Positions 42,023-52,088 are shown, counted from the first letter of the stretch. The stretch is DNA of 64,000 nucleotides from Marinobacter salinisoli (GCF_017301335.1 NZ_CP071247.1:2604001-2668000), one strand, 5' to 3'. A program made the numbers and translations. Notes: a model not told the origin generated them from the letters alone.

Positions 42023-43507
42023 TCAGCCGGATGTTGTTGGTTTTGCTTCGGCCCCTTGAGCGGTGATGCCGAGGATTTCGTTGGCCGCATCGCGCACCTC
42101 CCGATAGCGGGCGGCATTGGTGGTCAGTGTCTCCAGCTCTGGCTCTGGGAATATGTCCCGGATTTTTTGCTTGGCCTGATCGGAAAAAGCCAGCTCCGGC
42201 AGCAGGCGCTCCACGCAATGCAGCATGACTTCCGGTGAAACGGATGCCCCGGGCGATGCGCCCAGCAGGGTTCCGTAGGTCTTGTCGGTGGATACGATCA
42301 CTTCGGTGCCCATTTGCAGGTCGCCGTCCTTGATGATTTGCACCCGCTGGCCGGCCTCAATGGCTTTCCATTGGAATTTTTTGCTCAGTCCCGGCGCAAA
42401 ATCCTCCAGCTCTTCGAGCATGCTCTTCTCGCCCTTGAAGGTTTCTGACACCAGATACTTCACCAGCGGAAAGTGTTCAATGGCGACGTTCAGCATGCTT
42501 GGGATGTCGTGAAAGCGCATGGCTTTGAGGTAATCGAAGAAGCCTCGACCTTTCTCAAGAACCGGCTTGAACGAAGCGAAAGGGCCGAAAAGCAGGTAAT
42601 GCTGTCCATCCGCCACGCGCAGATCGAGGTGTGGCACAGACATGGGGGGTGCGCCAACTTTGGCCTTGCCGTAGGTCTTGGCGCGGTACTGATCGGCTTC
42701 TTCCCTGGATATGTTGGCTTTCAGGAATCGGCCGCCCACCGGAAATCCTGTAAAACGCCGCCCAAAGGGTAAATGACTTTTTTTCAGCAGCGGGAATGCA
42801 CCACCGCCTGCGCCGACAAACAGTTTGTCGGCCTTGAACTGGGTCGCTGAGCCCCGGCTCTCGGTTTCGATCAGCCAGCTGCCGGAGGGGCTTTTGTGTA
42901 CCCGGCGCACGTGGGTGTTGTATTCGATCTTCACGCCAAGCGTGTTAACGGCATACTCTGCCATTTGGGCGGTCAGGGCGCCGAAGTTGACGTCTGTTCC
43001 GGTTTCAATGGCTGTGGCGGCCATTTTTTCCGTTCGGGAGCGTCCCTCCATCAGGAAGGGGATCCAGCTTTTAATTTCGTCGAAGTCTTCTGAGTATTTC
43101 ATGTTTTCAAAGAAATGATGGGCGGACATTTCCTTGAACCGAAGGCGAAGCTCGTTGACGGAGGCTTCCGATACGATGGTGCAGTGTTTGGTCTGGTTGA
43201 TGAATGTTTTCGGGTCTTTGATCGCCCCCGTTTTCACCAGGTGGGCCCAGAACTGTTTGGCAATATTGAACTGGGCGTGGATTTTCAGGGCTTTCTCGAC
43301 CGAAATAACCTCTTCATCGACAGGCGTGTAGTTGAGTTCGCAATTGGCCTCGTGCCCTGTCCCGGCGTTGTTGAACGCCCATGAGTTGCCACCCCCGGCT
43401 TCGCCGAGTCGCTCCAGAATGGTGACGTCCAGCTCGGGTGCCAGCTCCTTGGCCAGCACAGCAAAGGTGGTGCCCATGATGCCGGCGCCGATGATGATCA
43501 GATTCAT
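42023..43507 (-). CDS. mqo: malate:quinone oxidoreductase
   Basis: A 494-residue FAD enzyme. NLIIIGAGIMGTTFAVLAKEL is the dinucleotide fold; GGGNSWAFNNAGTGHEANCELNYTP, FVGAGGGAFPLLKKSHLP, FGPFASFKPVLEKG and GTLLGASPGASVSPEVMLHCVERLLPE are Mqo signatures. It oxidises malate to oxaloacetate at the inner membrane and reduces quinone. Confidence 0.94.
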   Translation of the reverse strand: MNLIIIGAGIMGTTFAVLAKELAPELDVTILERLGEAGGGNSWAFNNAGTGHEANCELNYTPVDEEVISVEKALKIHAQFNIAKQFWAHLVKTGAIKDPKTFINQTKHCTIVSEASVNELRLRFKEMSAHHFFENMKYSEDFDEIKSWIPFLMEGRSRTEKMAATAIETGTDVNFGALTAQMAEYAVNTLGVKIEYNTHVRRVHKSPSGSWLIETESRGSATQFKADKLFVGAGGGAFPLLKKSHLPFGRRFTGFPVGGRFLKANISREEADQYRAKTYGKAKVGAPPMSVPHLDLRVADGQHYLLFGPFASFKPVLEKGRGFFDYLKAMRFHDIPSMLNVAIEHFPLVKYLVSETFKGEKSMLEELEDFAPGLSKKFQWKAIEAGQRVQIIKDGDLQMGTEVIVSTDKTYGTLLGASPGASVSPEVMLHCVERLLPELAFSDQAKQKIRDIFPEPELETLTTNAARYREVRDAANEILGITAQGAEAKPTTSG

Positions 43508-43639
43508 AAGGTTTCCTTGCCTTTTTCCAGAGGTCTATCAAGCAGATTGGTTCGCGGTATCTCTATAGGATAGTGCTTTGAGGGCCGTGTTTGATAGGCC
43601 GGCGAACGAAACCGGGCGTTTTTCAACTTGCCCTGTTGG

Positions 43640-45019
43640 TCAGCATTCGGTGGTATTTACGGCCAGCCCGCCACGGGACGTTTCTTTGTACTTGTCCTGC
43701 ATGTCCTTCCCGGTTTCCCGCATGGTTCCAATCACTTTATCGAGTGATATGAAATGCTTGCCGCTTCCTCTTAAAGCCATTTGCGCGGCATTTATGGCTT
43801 TGACGGCGGCAATGGCGTTGCGTTCTATGCAGGGTACCTGAACCAGCCCGCCCACGGGATCGCAGGTCAGTCCAAGGTTATGCTCCAGGCCGATCTCTGC
43901 GGCGTTCTCCACCTGCTCCGGGGAGCCACCCAGCACCTCGCACAGCCCTGCTGCTGCCATGGCGCAGGCTGACCCCACTTCCCCCTGGCAGCCGACTTCG
44001 GCGCCGGAAATGGAGGCATTCTCCTTGCACAGGGCGCCGATGGCCGAGGCGGCCAGAAGGAAATCCACCACATGGTCCTCGGAGGCTGTCGGCTCAAACT
44101 CCATGTAGTACATGAGCACCGCGGGAATGATGCCGGCCGCTCCGTTGGTGGGTGCCGTCACCATGCGGCCGCCGCAGGCGTTTTCTTCGTTCACCGCCAG
44201 TGCGTACAGGTTGACCCAGTCCATGGCGCCGAGTGTCGAGCTGATCACGTTGGGATTGCGGCTGTTAAGCAATGATTCGTGCAGGTTCTTGGCGCGGCGC
44301 TCCACCCCCAGGCCGCCCGGCAGCGGACCCTCTTTGCTTAATCCGGTGGCTACGCAGTCTTTGATTGCGGCCCAGATGGTCATCAGCCCCTGCCGGATTT
44401 CAGGTTCAGGGCGCCAGGTTTTTTCGTTCTCCAGCACCAGTTGGCTGATGCGGAGCCCTTTCTTGTTACACAGCGCCAGCAGTTCGGCGCAGTGGTTGAA
44501 CGGGAAAGGCACGGATGACTGCGGGACCAGTCTGGCGTCTTTGGTGGCCTCATGTTCTTCAATCACGAAGCCACCGCCGATGGAGTAAAAGGTGTTGCTG
44601 AGGAGCGTTTGGTTGTTCTTGTCCAGGGCGTGAAATCGAAGCCCGTTGGGGTGGTACGGCAGCGCCGCCTCCTCGAAACAGAGGTCGTGGTGCCAGTCAA
44701 AGGCCAGCGAATGGCGGCCCAGAAGGCTTAACACGCTGCTCTGTTTCAGTTTTTCCACCGTGGGCGCAATGATGTCGGGGTCGACGGTGTCGGGCCGATA
44801 GCCCATCAGACCCATCACCACGGCATGATCAGTACCGTGACCAACGCCTGTGGCGCTCAGTGAACCAAACAACTGCACCTGAATTTTGTGCACATTCGGC
44901 AGGGCATCGCTGGCTTCTAACTGCTCGGCAAACCGGGCCCCTGCGACCATCGGTCCGGTCGTGTGGGAACTGGATGGGCCAATTCCGATTTTGAAAAGAT
45001 CGAACACGGAAATAGACAT
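43640..45019 (-). CDS. sdaA: L-serine ammonia-lyase (iron-sulfur dependent)
   Basis: A 459-residue single-chain enzyme: an N-terminal beta domain (SISVFDLFKIGIGPSSSHTTGPMVAGARF) and a C-terminal alpha domain with cluster-binding cysteines (MVTAPTNGAAGIIPAVLMYY, EVGCQGEVGSACAMAAAGLCEVLGG, GLTCDPVGGLVQVPCIERN). It deaminates L-serine to pyruvate. sdaA and sdaB cannot be told apart from this alone. It follows the LysR gene by 56 bp on the same strand. Confidence 0.93.
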   Translation of the reverse strand: MSISVFDLFKIGIGPSSSHTTGPMVAGARFAEQLEASDALPNVHKIQVQLFGSLSATGVGHGTDHAVVMGLMGYRPDTVDPDIIAPTVEKLKQSSVLSLLGRHSLAFDWHHDLCFEEAALPYHPNGLRFHALDKNNQTLLSNTFYSIGGGFVIEEHEATKDARLVPQSSVPFPFNHCAELLALCNKKGLRISQLVLENEKTWRPEPEIRQGLMTIWAAIKDCVATGLSKEGPLPGGLGVERRAKNLHESLLNSRNPNVISSTLGAMDWVNLYALAVNEENACGGRMVTAPTNGAAGIIPAVLMYYMEFEPTASEDHVVDFLLAASAIGALCKENASISGAEVGCQGEVGSACAMAAAGLCEVLGGSPEQVENAAEIGLEHNLGLTCDPVGGLVQVPCIERNAIAAVKAINAAQMALRGSGKHFISLDKVIGTMRETGKDMQDKYKETSRGGLAVNTTEC

Positions 45020-45075
45020 GGCATCACCCGGTAAATCTGTTATTTCAGAGGCTGGCTATTGGCTGGCCTCTTTCT

Positions 45076-46011
45076 TTAGTTTAGGTCTGTCTGAGTCAGT
45101 TGATTCAGCATTTGCAGAAAAAGATCCCGGGGCCGGTTCGCCCGGCCATGGGTTCGGGTTATTGCGGCGATTTCCAGTGAATAATGTTTGATTTCCGGTA
45201 TCAGCGGCTTGAGCTCCCCGGTTGCCACCTGGGATTCGACGTAGGCGTCGGGCATGAAGCCGACATAGGCGCCGGACAGAATCATGGCCAGGCGCGCCTC
45301 GTAGAAATAGGAAATGGCGGCCTTGTTCATGTCGGCCAACTGACTACCCACTTCCGGGCTGGTATGAATCCCGGCGTGGACCACCTTGCTGGCGAGCACC
45401 TTATCCTGCAGGTCGTCTGAGGGCTCGGCGTCATACAATGGATGGGTTCGGCTGCAGTACAGGTGGAAATGATCCGCGTACAGTGAGGAGTAATTCAGTC
45501 CGGACAGTTGGCGGTGAAACGGAATCAGACCGATATCGGCTTCGTCATTCAGTACCATCCGCTCGATATCGTTGAGTGCCTTGACGTCCAGCAGTACATT
45601 CACTTCCGGAGCTGCGTCGGAGAACCGGGCAATGGCATCCGGTAGCCGTGACTGGGGGTCCATACAGATGGCATCGCTGACGATGATGCGCAGCTCACCG
45701 GTCAGCCGGACATGCAGCGCGTTGACACCGGCGCGAAATCCCTCGATGGCCGAAAACAGCCCCTTCATCAGTTCGTAGACCTCAACGCCCTCCTCGGTCA
45801 GCGAGAATCCGCCGCGCCCCCGCCGGCAAAGTTTCAGGTCCAGGCGTTCCTCCAGGTTGGCGATGTGAGTGCTGATGGTCGAACGTCCGATGCTCAGCTC
45901 GCTCTCCGCCGCCGAGAATCCGCCGCTTTCAACGACCGCCTCGAATACCTTGAGCAGTCGGATTTCATAATCGCCCACCTGGCCAAGGCTGACCCTCAGG
46001 TCTTTCTTCAT
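45076..46011 (-). CDS. LysR-family regulator, probably of gabDT
   Basis: A 311-residue regulator from ATG 46011. The N-terminal HTH (LLKVFEAVVESGGFSAAESELSIGRSTISTHIANLEERLDLKLCRRGRGGFSLTEEG) is followed by a two-lobed effector domain. The gene is divergent from gabD across 115 bp, the typical arrangement for control of that operon; it may also affect the downstream serine dehydratase gene. Confidence 0.9.
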   Translation of the reverse strand: MKKDLRVSLGQVGDYEIRLLKVFEAVVESGGFSAAESELSIGRSTISTHIANLEERLDLKLCRRGRGGFSLTEEGVEVYELMKGLFSAIEGFRAGVNALHVRLTGELRIIVSDAICMDPQSRLPDAIARFSDAAPEVNVLLDVKALNDIERMVLNDEADIGLIPFHRQLSGLNYSSLYADHFHLYCSRTHPLYDAEPSDDLQDKVLASKVVHAGIHTSPEVGSQLADMNKAAISYFYEARLAMILSGAYVGFMPDAYVESQVATGELKPLIPEIKHYSLEIAAITRTHGRANRPRDLFLQMLNQLTQTDLN

Positions 46012-46126
46012 TGTTTGATCGCTCTCAACGTTAACGCCTAATGCGCCACATTTATCACACAAACCCTTCCGTTTACCATCCTCCCAAACTGTATAGGCCC
46101 TGTTTTTAGGCTGTTAGGAGCGATTT

Positions 46127-47590
46127 ATGACGCCAGAACTTAATGCCCCCGAGCTGTTTCGGGACCGCGCATACATTAACGGCGAGTGGGTTTCCGCTGC
46201 CAAAGCCCATACGTTTCCGGTCTTCAATCCCAGTACCGGCCAAACCATCGCCCAGGTTCCGGATCTAGGTGGCGATGAAACCCGCGCGGCGATCGACGCG
46301 GCGGAAGCTGCGATGCCTGCATGGCAGGCGCTGACGGCGAAGGAGCGTGCGGCTCGTTTGCGCAACTGGTTCAACCTGATCATGCAGCACCAGGACGACC
46401 TGGCCCGCATCATGACCAGCGAGCAAGGCAAGCCCTTCGCTGAAGCCAAGGGCGAAGTAGCCTACGGTGCGTCTTTCGTTGAGTGGTTCGCCGAGGAATC
46501 CAAGCGGATTTACGGGGATGTGATTCCGGCCCACGGCGCCGACAAGCGGTTGGTAACCATCAAGCAGCCGATTGGTGTTGTGGCAGCAATTACGCCCTGG
46601 AACTTCCCGATCGCCATGATTACCCGCAAAGTAGCGCCCGCACTCGCAGCCGGTTGCACGGTGGTCATCAAGCCCGGTGAAGATACTCCGCTGAGTGCCC
46701 TCGCCCTGGCGGAGCTGAGTGCCCAGGCCGGCATTCCGGCAGGTGTCTTGAACGTGGTGACCACCCTTCAGGCGCCGGAAGTTGGCCGGACCCTGTGCGA
46801 GGATTCCCGCGTTCGAAAGCTGTCGTTCACCGGCTCAACGCCGGTTGGCAAATTGCTGATGCGCCAGTGCGCCGACACCGTTAAGAAGGTGTCGCTGGAA
46901 CTGGGTGGTAACGCGCCCTTCATCGTGTTCGACGATGCGGATATCGATGCCGCCATCACCGGTTTGATGGCCTCCAAGTTCCGTAATGCCGGGCAAACCT
47001 GTGTTTGCACCAACCGAATTCTGGTTCAGGACAGCGTTCACGATGAATTCGTGGAAAAGCTGAATGCCGCGGTTGCCGCCCTGACTGTCGGGGATGGCTT
47101 TGGAGACGGTGTCACCATCGGCCCTCTGATCAACGACAAAGCGGTCGCCAAGGTGCGCGGTTTGGTAGACGACGCCGTGTCTGCCGGTGCCCGGGTCGCG
47201 CAAGAGCATACCAGCACCCCTGACAACCCCAATTTCTATCCGCCCACCGTGGTTACCGGTGTTACCGCGTCTATGCGTATCGCCCAGGAGGAGATCTTCG
47301 GCCCTGTCGCCACGGTGTTCCGTTTCAATGAGGAGTCGGAAGCCATTGCGTTGGCGAATGACACGCCGTTTGGCCTGGCAGCCTATTTCTACAGCCGCGA
47401 TATCGGCCGCGTATGGCGCGTTGCCGAAGCCCTGGAATACGGCATGGTGGGCATCAACGAAGGCCTGATCTCAAATGAGGTGGCGCCGTTCGGAGGCATC
47501 AAGGAATCCGGTATTGGTCGCGAGGGCTCTCGCTACGGTATCGATGACTTTGTGGAAATCAAATACCTGTGCATGGGCGGCATTCGCTGA
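46127..47590 (+). CDS. gabD: succinate-semialdehyde dehydrogenase GabD
   Basis: A 487-residue NAD(P)-dependent aldehyde dehydrogenase. Catalytic Glu in VSLELGGNAPFIVFDDAD, nucleophile in NAGQTCVCTNR, and ITPWNFPIAMITRKVAPALAAGC, KPGEDTPLSALALAELSAQAG and NEGLISNEVAPFGGIKESGIGREGS match GabD. It oxidises succinate semialdehyde to succinate. AGGAG precedes ATG 46127; gabT follows after 29 bp. Confidence 0.94.
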   Translation: MTPELNAPELFRDRAYINGEWVSAAKAHTFPVFNPSTGQTIAQVPDLGGDETRAAIDAAEAAMPAWQALTAKERAARLRNWFNLIMQHQDDLARIMTSEQGKPFAEAKGEVAYGASFVEWFAEESKRIYGDVIPAHGADKRLVTIKQPIGVVAAITPWNFPIAMITRKVAPALAAGCTVVIKPGEDTPLSALALAELSAQAGIPAGVLNVVTTLQAPEVGRTLCEDSRVRKLSFTGSTPVGKLLMRQCADTVKKVSLELGGNAPFIVFDDADIDAAITGLMASKFRNAGQTCVCTNRILVQDSVHDEFVEKLNAAVAALTVGDGFGDGVTIGPLINDKAVAKVRGLVDDAVSAGARVAQEHTSTPDNPNFYPPTVVTGVTASMRIAQEEIFGPVATVFRFNEESEAIALANDTPFGLAAYFYSRDIGRVWRVAEALEYGMVGINEGLISNEVAPFGGIKESGIGREGSRYGIDDFVEIKYLCMGGIR

Positions 47591-47619
47591 CCCGTCATTT
47601 ACTACAAGGAGACACGCTC

Positions 47620-48897
47620 ATGTCCAATCAATCTCTTCATCAGCGCCGTTCTGCCGCTATGGCACAGGGCCAGGGCGCTCTGCATCCGGTCTACGTAGAC
47701 AAGGCCCGCAACGCGGAAATCTGGGACGTTGAGGGTAACCGTTTCATTGATCTGGGTGCCGGCATTGCCGTCAACAACACCGGGCACAGCCATCCTCGTA
47801 TCCAGGCCGCTGTACAGGCTCAGCTCGAGCGTTTCAGCCACACCTGTCTGATGGTGACACCTTACGAGTCCGCGGTTGAACTGGCCGAGAAGCTCAACGA
47901 CATTGCGCCCGGCACTACCCCGAAAAAGAGCGTATTCGTCACCTCCGGTGCGGAAGCCGTTGAAAACTGTGTCAAGATCGCGCGCTCCTACACCGGCCGT
48001 CCGGGTGTTATCGCCTTCAAGGGCGGTTTCCATGGCCGTACCAATCTGACCATGGGGCTGACTGGCAAGGTTAAGCCGTATAAAGCAGGGTTTGGCCCAT
48101 TCCCGGCCGACATCTTCCATGCGCCGTACCCGAATGCGTATCACGGGGTGTCCGTTGAGGAATCACTGGCGGCTCTGGACGATCTGTTCGTGTGTGATAT
48201 CGAGCCGAACCGTGTGGCGGCCATAATCATCGAGCCGGTTCAGGGCGAAGGTGGTTTCTATCCGGCACCGGCGGAATTCATGCAGGCGCTGCGCGAGCGT
48301 TGCGACCAGCACGGCATCCTGCTGATTGCCGATGAAATTCAGACCGGTTTTGCCCGCACAGGCCGCATGTTCGCCACTGAATACTCCGGTGTCGAGCCCG
48401 ACCTGATGACCATGGCCAAAGGCATCGCCGGCGGCTTCCCGATTGCTGCGGTAGTCGGCAAGGCTGAGATCATGGATCACCCCGGCCCCGGTGGCTTGGG
48501 CGGCACCTACGGTGGTTCCCCCATTGGTTGCGCGGCAGCGCTGACGGTGCTGGATATCATCAAGGAAGAAAACCTTTGCGAGCGTGCCCTGTCCATCGGC
48601 GAGCGGATGACCGCGCGTCTGCGTCAGTTGCAGCAGCGCTTCCCTGCCCGTATCGGCGATGTGCGCAACCTGGGTGCGATGATTGCCATGGAACTGGTGG
48701 TGGACGGCAACGTCAACTGTCCGGATCCGGAGCTGACCAAGGCACTCATCACCGAAGCCGGCCAGAACGGCTTGATCCTGCTGTCCTGCGGTATTCGCGG
48801 CAACGTTGTGCGCTTCCTGCCCGCACTCACCATCAGCGACGAGCTGATCGACGAGAGCATGGATATTCTGGATCGCTGTTTTGCGACCCTGAGCTAA
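47620..48897 (+). CDS. gabT: 4-aminobutyrate aminotransferase GabT
   Basis: A 425-residue class III PLP transaminase from ATG 47620 (AAGGAG upstream; an earlier in-frame ATG is unsupported). NTGHSHPRIQAAVQAQLERFSHTCLM, VTSGAEAVENCVKIARSYTGR, IEPVQGEGGFYPAP, IADEIQTGFARTGRMFATEYSG and the Lys in LMTMAKGIAGGFPIAAVVG are in order. Converts GABA plus 2-oxoglutarate to succinate semialdehyde and glutamate, feeding GabD. A terminator follows. Confidence 0.95.
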   Translation: MSNQSLHQRRSAAMAQGQGALHPVYVDKARNAEIWDVEGNRFIDLGAGIAVNNTGHSHPRIQAAVQAQLERFSHTCLMVTPYESAVELAEKLNDIAPGTTPKKSVFVTSGAEAVENCVKIARSYTGRPGVIAFKGGFHGRTNLTMGLTGKVKPYKAGFGPFPADIFHAPYPNAYHGVSVEESLAALDDLFVCDIEPNRVAAIIIEPVQGEGGFYPAPAEFMQALRERCDQHGILLIADEIQTGFARTGRMFATEYSGVEPDLMTMAKGIAGGFPIAAVVGKAEIMDHPGPGGLGGTYGGSPIGCAAALTVLDIIKEENLCERALSIGERMTARLRQLQQRFPARIGDVRNLGAMIAMELVVDGNVNCPDPELTKALITEAGQNGLILLSCGIRGNVVRFLPALTISDELIDESMDILDRCFATLS

Positions 48898-48920
48898 GCT
48901 GGTTTCCGCCAGTCTGCGGC

Positions 48921-48946
48921 GCCACCCTTTGGGGTGGCGTTTTTGT
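48921..48946 (+). terminator. gabT intrinsic terminator
   Basis: GCCACCC-TTTG-GGGTGGC followed by GTTTTTG, 24 bp after the gabT stop: a classical rho-independent terminator. Confidence 0.9.
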
Positions 48947-48980
48947 TTTCTGCACCAAAGTTGGGCCTTTGAACGCAAAA

Positions 48981-48998
48981 TATACCCTGGGGGGTATA
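48981..48998. promoter_or_regulatory. TATACCC-N4-GGGTATA operator before puuB
   Basis: TATACCCTGGGGGGTATA is a perfect 7+7 inverted repeat ending 75 bp before the puuB-like start. Related sites at 58097-58114 and 60858-60876 precede the puuA-like and puuC-like genes at the same distance, suggesting an activator site near -40 shared by a polyamine regulon. Confidence 0.65.
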
Positions 48999-49073
48999 TA
49001 GGCGTTTCCACGGATCTCGTAACGTTACAGGCATTGTAAGACCTATAACTCATGCGATTCCGGGAGCGACATC

Positions 49074-50357
49074 GTGCAAACACCGTCACACACCTCTTCC
49101 TATTACGCGGCCTCCGCCAATGACACGCGGATGCGCCCGCCCCTGAAAGAGCACATCAAAACCGATGTCTGCATTATTGGTGCGGGCTATACCGGCATGT
49201 CGACCGCCCTCCACCTCGCCGAGGCCGGCTACCGAGTAACGGTTCTTGAAGCAAGCCGGATCGGCTTCGGTGCGTCCGGTCGGAACGGCGGCCAGATCGT
49301 GAACAGCTACAGCCGCGATATCGACTTCATCGAAAAGCACTACGGCAAGGACGTTGGCAAGCAGATGGGCCAGATGGCCTTTGAAGGCGGCCGTATCCTG
49401 CGCCGCTTCGTTCGCGACTACAACATCCAGTGTGATCTGAAAGAAGGCGGTATCTTCGCCGCCTGCAATCGCCGGCAGTTCAACGAGCTGGAGGAGAAGA
49501 AAGCGCTGTGGGAGTCCCATGGCCACGAGGGGCTTGAGCTGCTGGACAGCAAGCAAACCATGGAACACATCGGCACCGACCGTTACACCGGTGCACTTAT
49601 CGATCATACCGGTGGCCATTTCCATCCGCTGAACCTGGTTCTCGGTGAGGCTGCAGCGGTCGAGTCACTGGGTGGAACCATCTACGAAGCCACGCCTGCC
49701 ATCAGTATTGAGGAAGGCTCAATGGCCGTCGTGAAAACCGAGCACGGCAGCGTGACCGCTGATTATGTGTTGGTGGCCGGTAACGCTTACCTCAACGGTC
49801 TGTTGCCGAAGCTGGAGTCCAAAGCGATGCCGTGCGGCACCCAGGTGATTGCGACCGAACCACTGCCAGAGGATGTTCAGAAGCGCCTGCTGCCGAAAGA
49901 CAACTGCGTTGAAGACTGCAATTACCTGCTGGATTACTATCGCCTGTCCGGTGATGGCCGCCTTATCTATGGTGGCGGCGTCACCTATGGGGCGCGCGAA
50001 CCCTCAAAGGTTGAGTCTCTGATTGTTCCGAACATGCTCAAGACCTTCCCCGAGCTGCGCGGCACCAAGGTGGATTACGCCTGGACCGGCAACTTCCTGC
50101 TGACGCTGATGCGCCTGCCGCAGTTTGGCCGCATCGGTAGCAACGTGTACTACGCCCAGGGCTACAGCGGCCATGGCGTCACCTGTTCGCATCTGGCCGG
50201 AAAGGTTATCAGCGATGCCATTCGTGGCCAGGCTGAGCGCTTCGATGTGTTTGCCGGTCTGCCGCAATACCGGTTCCCGGGCGGTCGACTGTTCCGGATT
50301 CCGTTCACCGCCATGGGCGCCTGGTACTACAACATGCGCGACCAGCTGGGCGTCTGA
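49074..50357 (+). CDS. puuB: PuuB-like FAD oxidoreductase (gamma-glutamylputrescine oxidase type)
   Basis: A 427-residue flavoprotein with a GTG start at 49074 (GGGAG upstream). SSYYAASANDTRMRPPLKEHIKTDVCIIGAGYTGMSTALHLAEAGYRVTVLEA, FGASGRNGGQIVNSYSRD and VYYAQGYSGHGVTCSHLAGKVISDAIRGQ are characteristic of PuuB/OrdL. It would oxidise gamma-glutamylputrescine, or a related gamma-glutamyl amine, to the aldehyde used by PuuC. The puuA- and puuC-like partners lie 7-10 kb away behind the same operator motif. Confidence 0.87.
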   Translation: MQTPSHTSSYYAASANDTRMRPPLKEHIKTDVCIIGAGYTGMSTALHLAEAGYRVTVLEASRIGFGASGRNGGQIVNSYSRDIDFIEKHYGKDVGKQMGQMAFEGGRILRRFVRDYNIQCDLKEGGIFAACNRRQFNELEEKKALWESHGHEGLELLDSKQTMEHIGTDRYTGALIDHTGGHFHPLNLVLGEAAAVESLGGTIYEATPAISIEEGSMAVVKTEHGSVTADYVLVAGNAYLNGLLPKLESKAMPCGTQVIATEPLPEDVQKRLLPKDNCVEDCNYLLDYYRLSGDGRLIYGGGVTYGAREPSKVESLIVPNMLKTFPELRGTKVDYAWTGNFLLTLMRLPQFGRIGSNVYYAQGYSGHGVTCSHLAGKVISDAIRGQAERFDVFAGLPQYRFPGGRLFRIPFTAMGAWYYNMRDQLGV

Positions 50358-50417
50358 GGAAATCACCTGAGAGACGGGCCATTGAGAGCCCGGCGCACGG
50401 CATTGACCTGTAGTTAC

Positions 50418-50438
50418 TGCGGCGAGCAAGTCGCCGCA
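50418..50438. terminator. hairpin between puuB and the antiporter gene
   Basis: TGCGGCGA-GCAAG-TCGCCGCA is a perfect 8-bp stem in the 101-bp gap, without a T tract (ATTCCTTAAAA follows). It may attenuate or stabilise a shared transcript rather than stop it. Confidence 0.45.
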
Positions 50439-50458
50439 ATTCCTTAAAAAAATAAATC

Positions 50459-51985
50459 ATGGGTATAGAAATGACACAAGACGCTTCCCAAACCCTGACT
50501 GAATACCCCTCGATGGAGGATCAAGCGAAGGAGACTCGAGAGCGCGGACCGCTTTACTCCATCGGCATCTACGGCGCGATCATGGCCGGCTTTGCTTATT
50601 TGTCGTCGCAGTATGGGGATGTGGATTCCTATGGCTTTGTCAGCCTGCTGCCTTCTTTGCTGATCGTACTTGTCGCGATCAAAACCAAGAAACCCCTTGA
50701 GTCGATTTTTGCCGGTATCATCGCCGGTCTGCTCCTGCTTGACCCGACCTCGCTGGTCACCAGCCTTGGCGATTTGTCCATGGGTGTGGTTCAGAACGAA
50801 ACGATTGCCTGGATTGTGCTGGTGTGCGGCATGATGGGCGGTTTGATCAACATCCTTGAGCGTGGCGGCAGCGTGCTGAGCTTTGGTGACTTCCTGGCGA
50901 AACGTGTGAAGACCAAGCGCGGCACCATGTTGACCACATCTTTCCTTGGCCTGGCAGTCTTCATCGACGATTATCTGAACTCGCTGGCCGTGTCGGCCTC
51001 CATGAAAAACCTGACCGATCGCTTCCGCATCTCCCGTGAGAAGCTGGCGTTCCTGGTGGATTCCACGGCCGCACCGGTTTGTATTCTGGTACCGCTGTCT
51101 ACCTGGGCGGTGTATTTCGGCGCCCTGCTTGAAGAAAACGGTGCCGTGGCTGAGGGTCAGGGCATGTCCCTGTACATCGAGTCCATTCCTTACATGGCGT
51201 ATGGTTGGGCTGCGCTGATCGTGGTGCTGCTGGTCGCCACTGGCAAGCTCAAAGACATGGGCGCGATGAAAGAGGCAGAGCTGCGGGCCCAGAAAGGTCA
51301 GCCGATTCCCGATGGCGTTGAGTCCATTGGTTTTGATACCACTCACGTCAAGCGTCCGCCGGTACTGGTCGGCATGATGAACTTCGTTCTGCCGATGGCC
51401 GTACTGGTTACGGCCAGCATCTACTATGAAATTGACCTGCTTCTGGGTGCTCTGGTGGCGTCCTGCTTCACCATGGTGCTGTATTTCTGGCAGCGGTTGA
51501 TGAGCTTTGGTCAGCTGGCTGATGCCATGCTGGATGGCTTCAAGGTTATGTTGCACCCGATTGCCGTTGTCGCGGCGGGCTTCATGATCAAGGAAATCAA
51601 TGACCAGCTGGGCATGACCACATACATCATTGAAACACTGACGCCTTACCTGTCTGTCGAGCTGCTGCCGGCGCTGGTATTCGTGTCCATGGCTGCCGTG
51701 GTGTTTGCGACCGGTTCAAGCTGGGGTGTGTTCGTGGTATCCCTGCCGATCGTCATTCCGCTGGCCCTGTCCATGGGTGTATCCATGCCGCTGACCGTGG
51801 GCGCCCTGCTGTCTGCCTCCGCCTTCGGCAGCCATGCCTGCTTCTTCAGTGATTCAACGGTTCTGTCGTCTACCGGTTCCGGCTGTACACCAATGCAGCA
51901 CGCCCTGACGCAGATTCCTTACGCATTGATTGGCGCGACACTGGCCTTCATTTCTCTGGTAGTGCTTGGCTACGCGGTCGCCTGA
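50459..51985 (+). CDS. NhaC-family Na+/H+ antiporter-like transporter
   Basis: A 508-residue protein with about 11-12 helices; start ATG 50459 or 50471. GLAVFIDDYLNSLAVSASMKNLTDRFRISREKLAFLVDSTAAPVCILVPLSTWAVYFG and ATGSSWGVFVVSLPIVIPLA with SASAFGSHACFFSDSTVLSSTGSGC are NhaC-superfamily hallmarks. Because it follows the puuB-like gene and lies in a polyamine/GABA region, uptake or exchange of an amine or amino acid is as likely as Na+/H+ exchange; this is inference. Confidence 0.85.
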   Translation: MGIEMTQDASQTLTEYPSMEDQAKETRERGPLYSIGIYGAIMAGFAYLSSQYGDVDSYGFVSLLPSLLIVLVAIKTKKPLESIFAGIIAGLLLLDPTSLVTSLGDLSMGVVQNETIAWIVLVCGMMGGLINILERGGSVLSFGDFLAKRVKTKRGTMLTTSFLGLAVFIDDYLNSLAVSASMKNLTDRFRISREKLAFLVDSTAAPVCILVPLSTWAVYFGALLEENGAVAEGQGMSLYIESIPYMAYGWAALIVVLLVATGKLKDMGAMKEAELRAQKGQPIPDGVESIGFDTTHVKRPPVLVGMMNFVLPMAVLVTASIYYEIDLLLGALVASCFTMVLYFWQRLMSFGQLADAMLDGFKVMLHPIAVVAAGFMIKEINDQLGMTTYIIETLTPYLSVELLPALVFVSMAAVVFATGSSWGVFVVSLPIVIPLALSMGVSMPLTVGALLSASAFGSHACFFSDSTVLSSTGSGCTPMQHALTQIPYALIGATLAFISLVVLGYAVA

Positions 51986-52088
51986 TCGCTAGCCACTTCG
52001 CCAGGCAGGGCAAGGCTCTGCCTGGCACATTCCCCTTCCCTTATTTCCAGCCTCCGCTTTAACGAACTTCGTCCCTCCGCCGGGCCGG

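Noticed and set aside
48163..49089. 308-codon frame antisense to gabT
   Set aside because: Crosses the gabT terminator and the puuB operator, so it cannot be a real gene.
50444..51556. 370-codon frame antisense to the NhaC-type transporter
   Set aside because: His/Gln-rich product typical of the reverse strand of a membrane protein gene; no ribosome-binding site.
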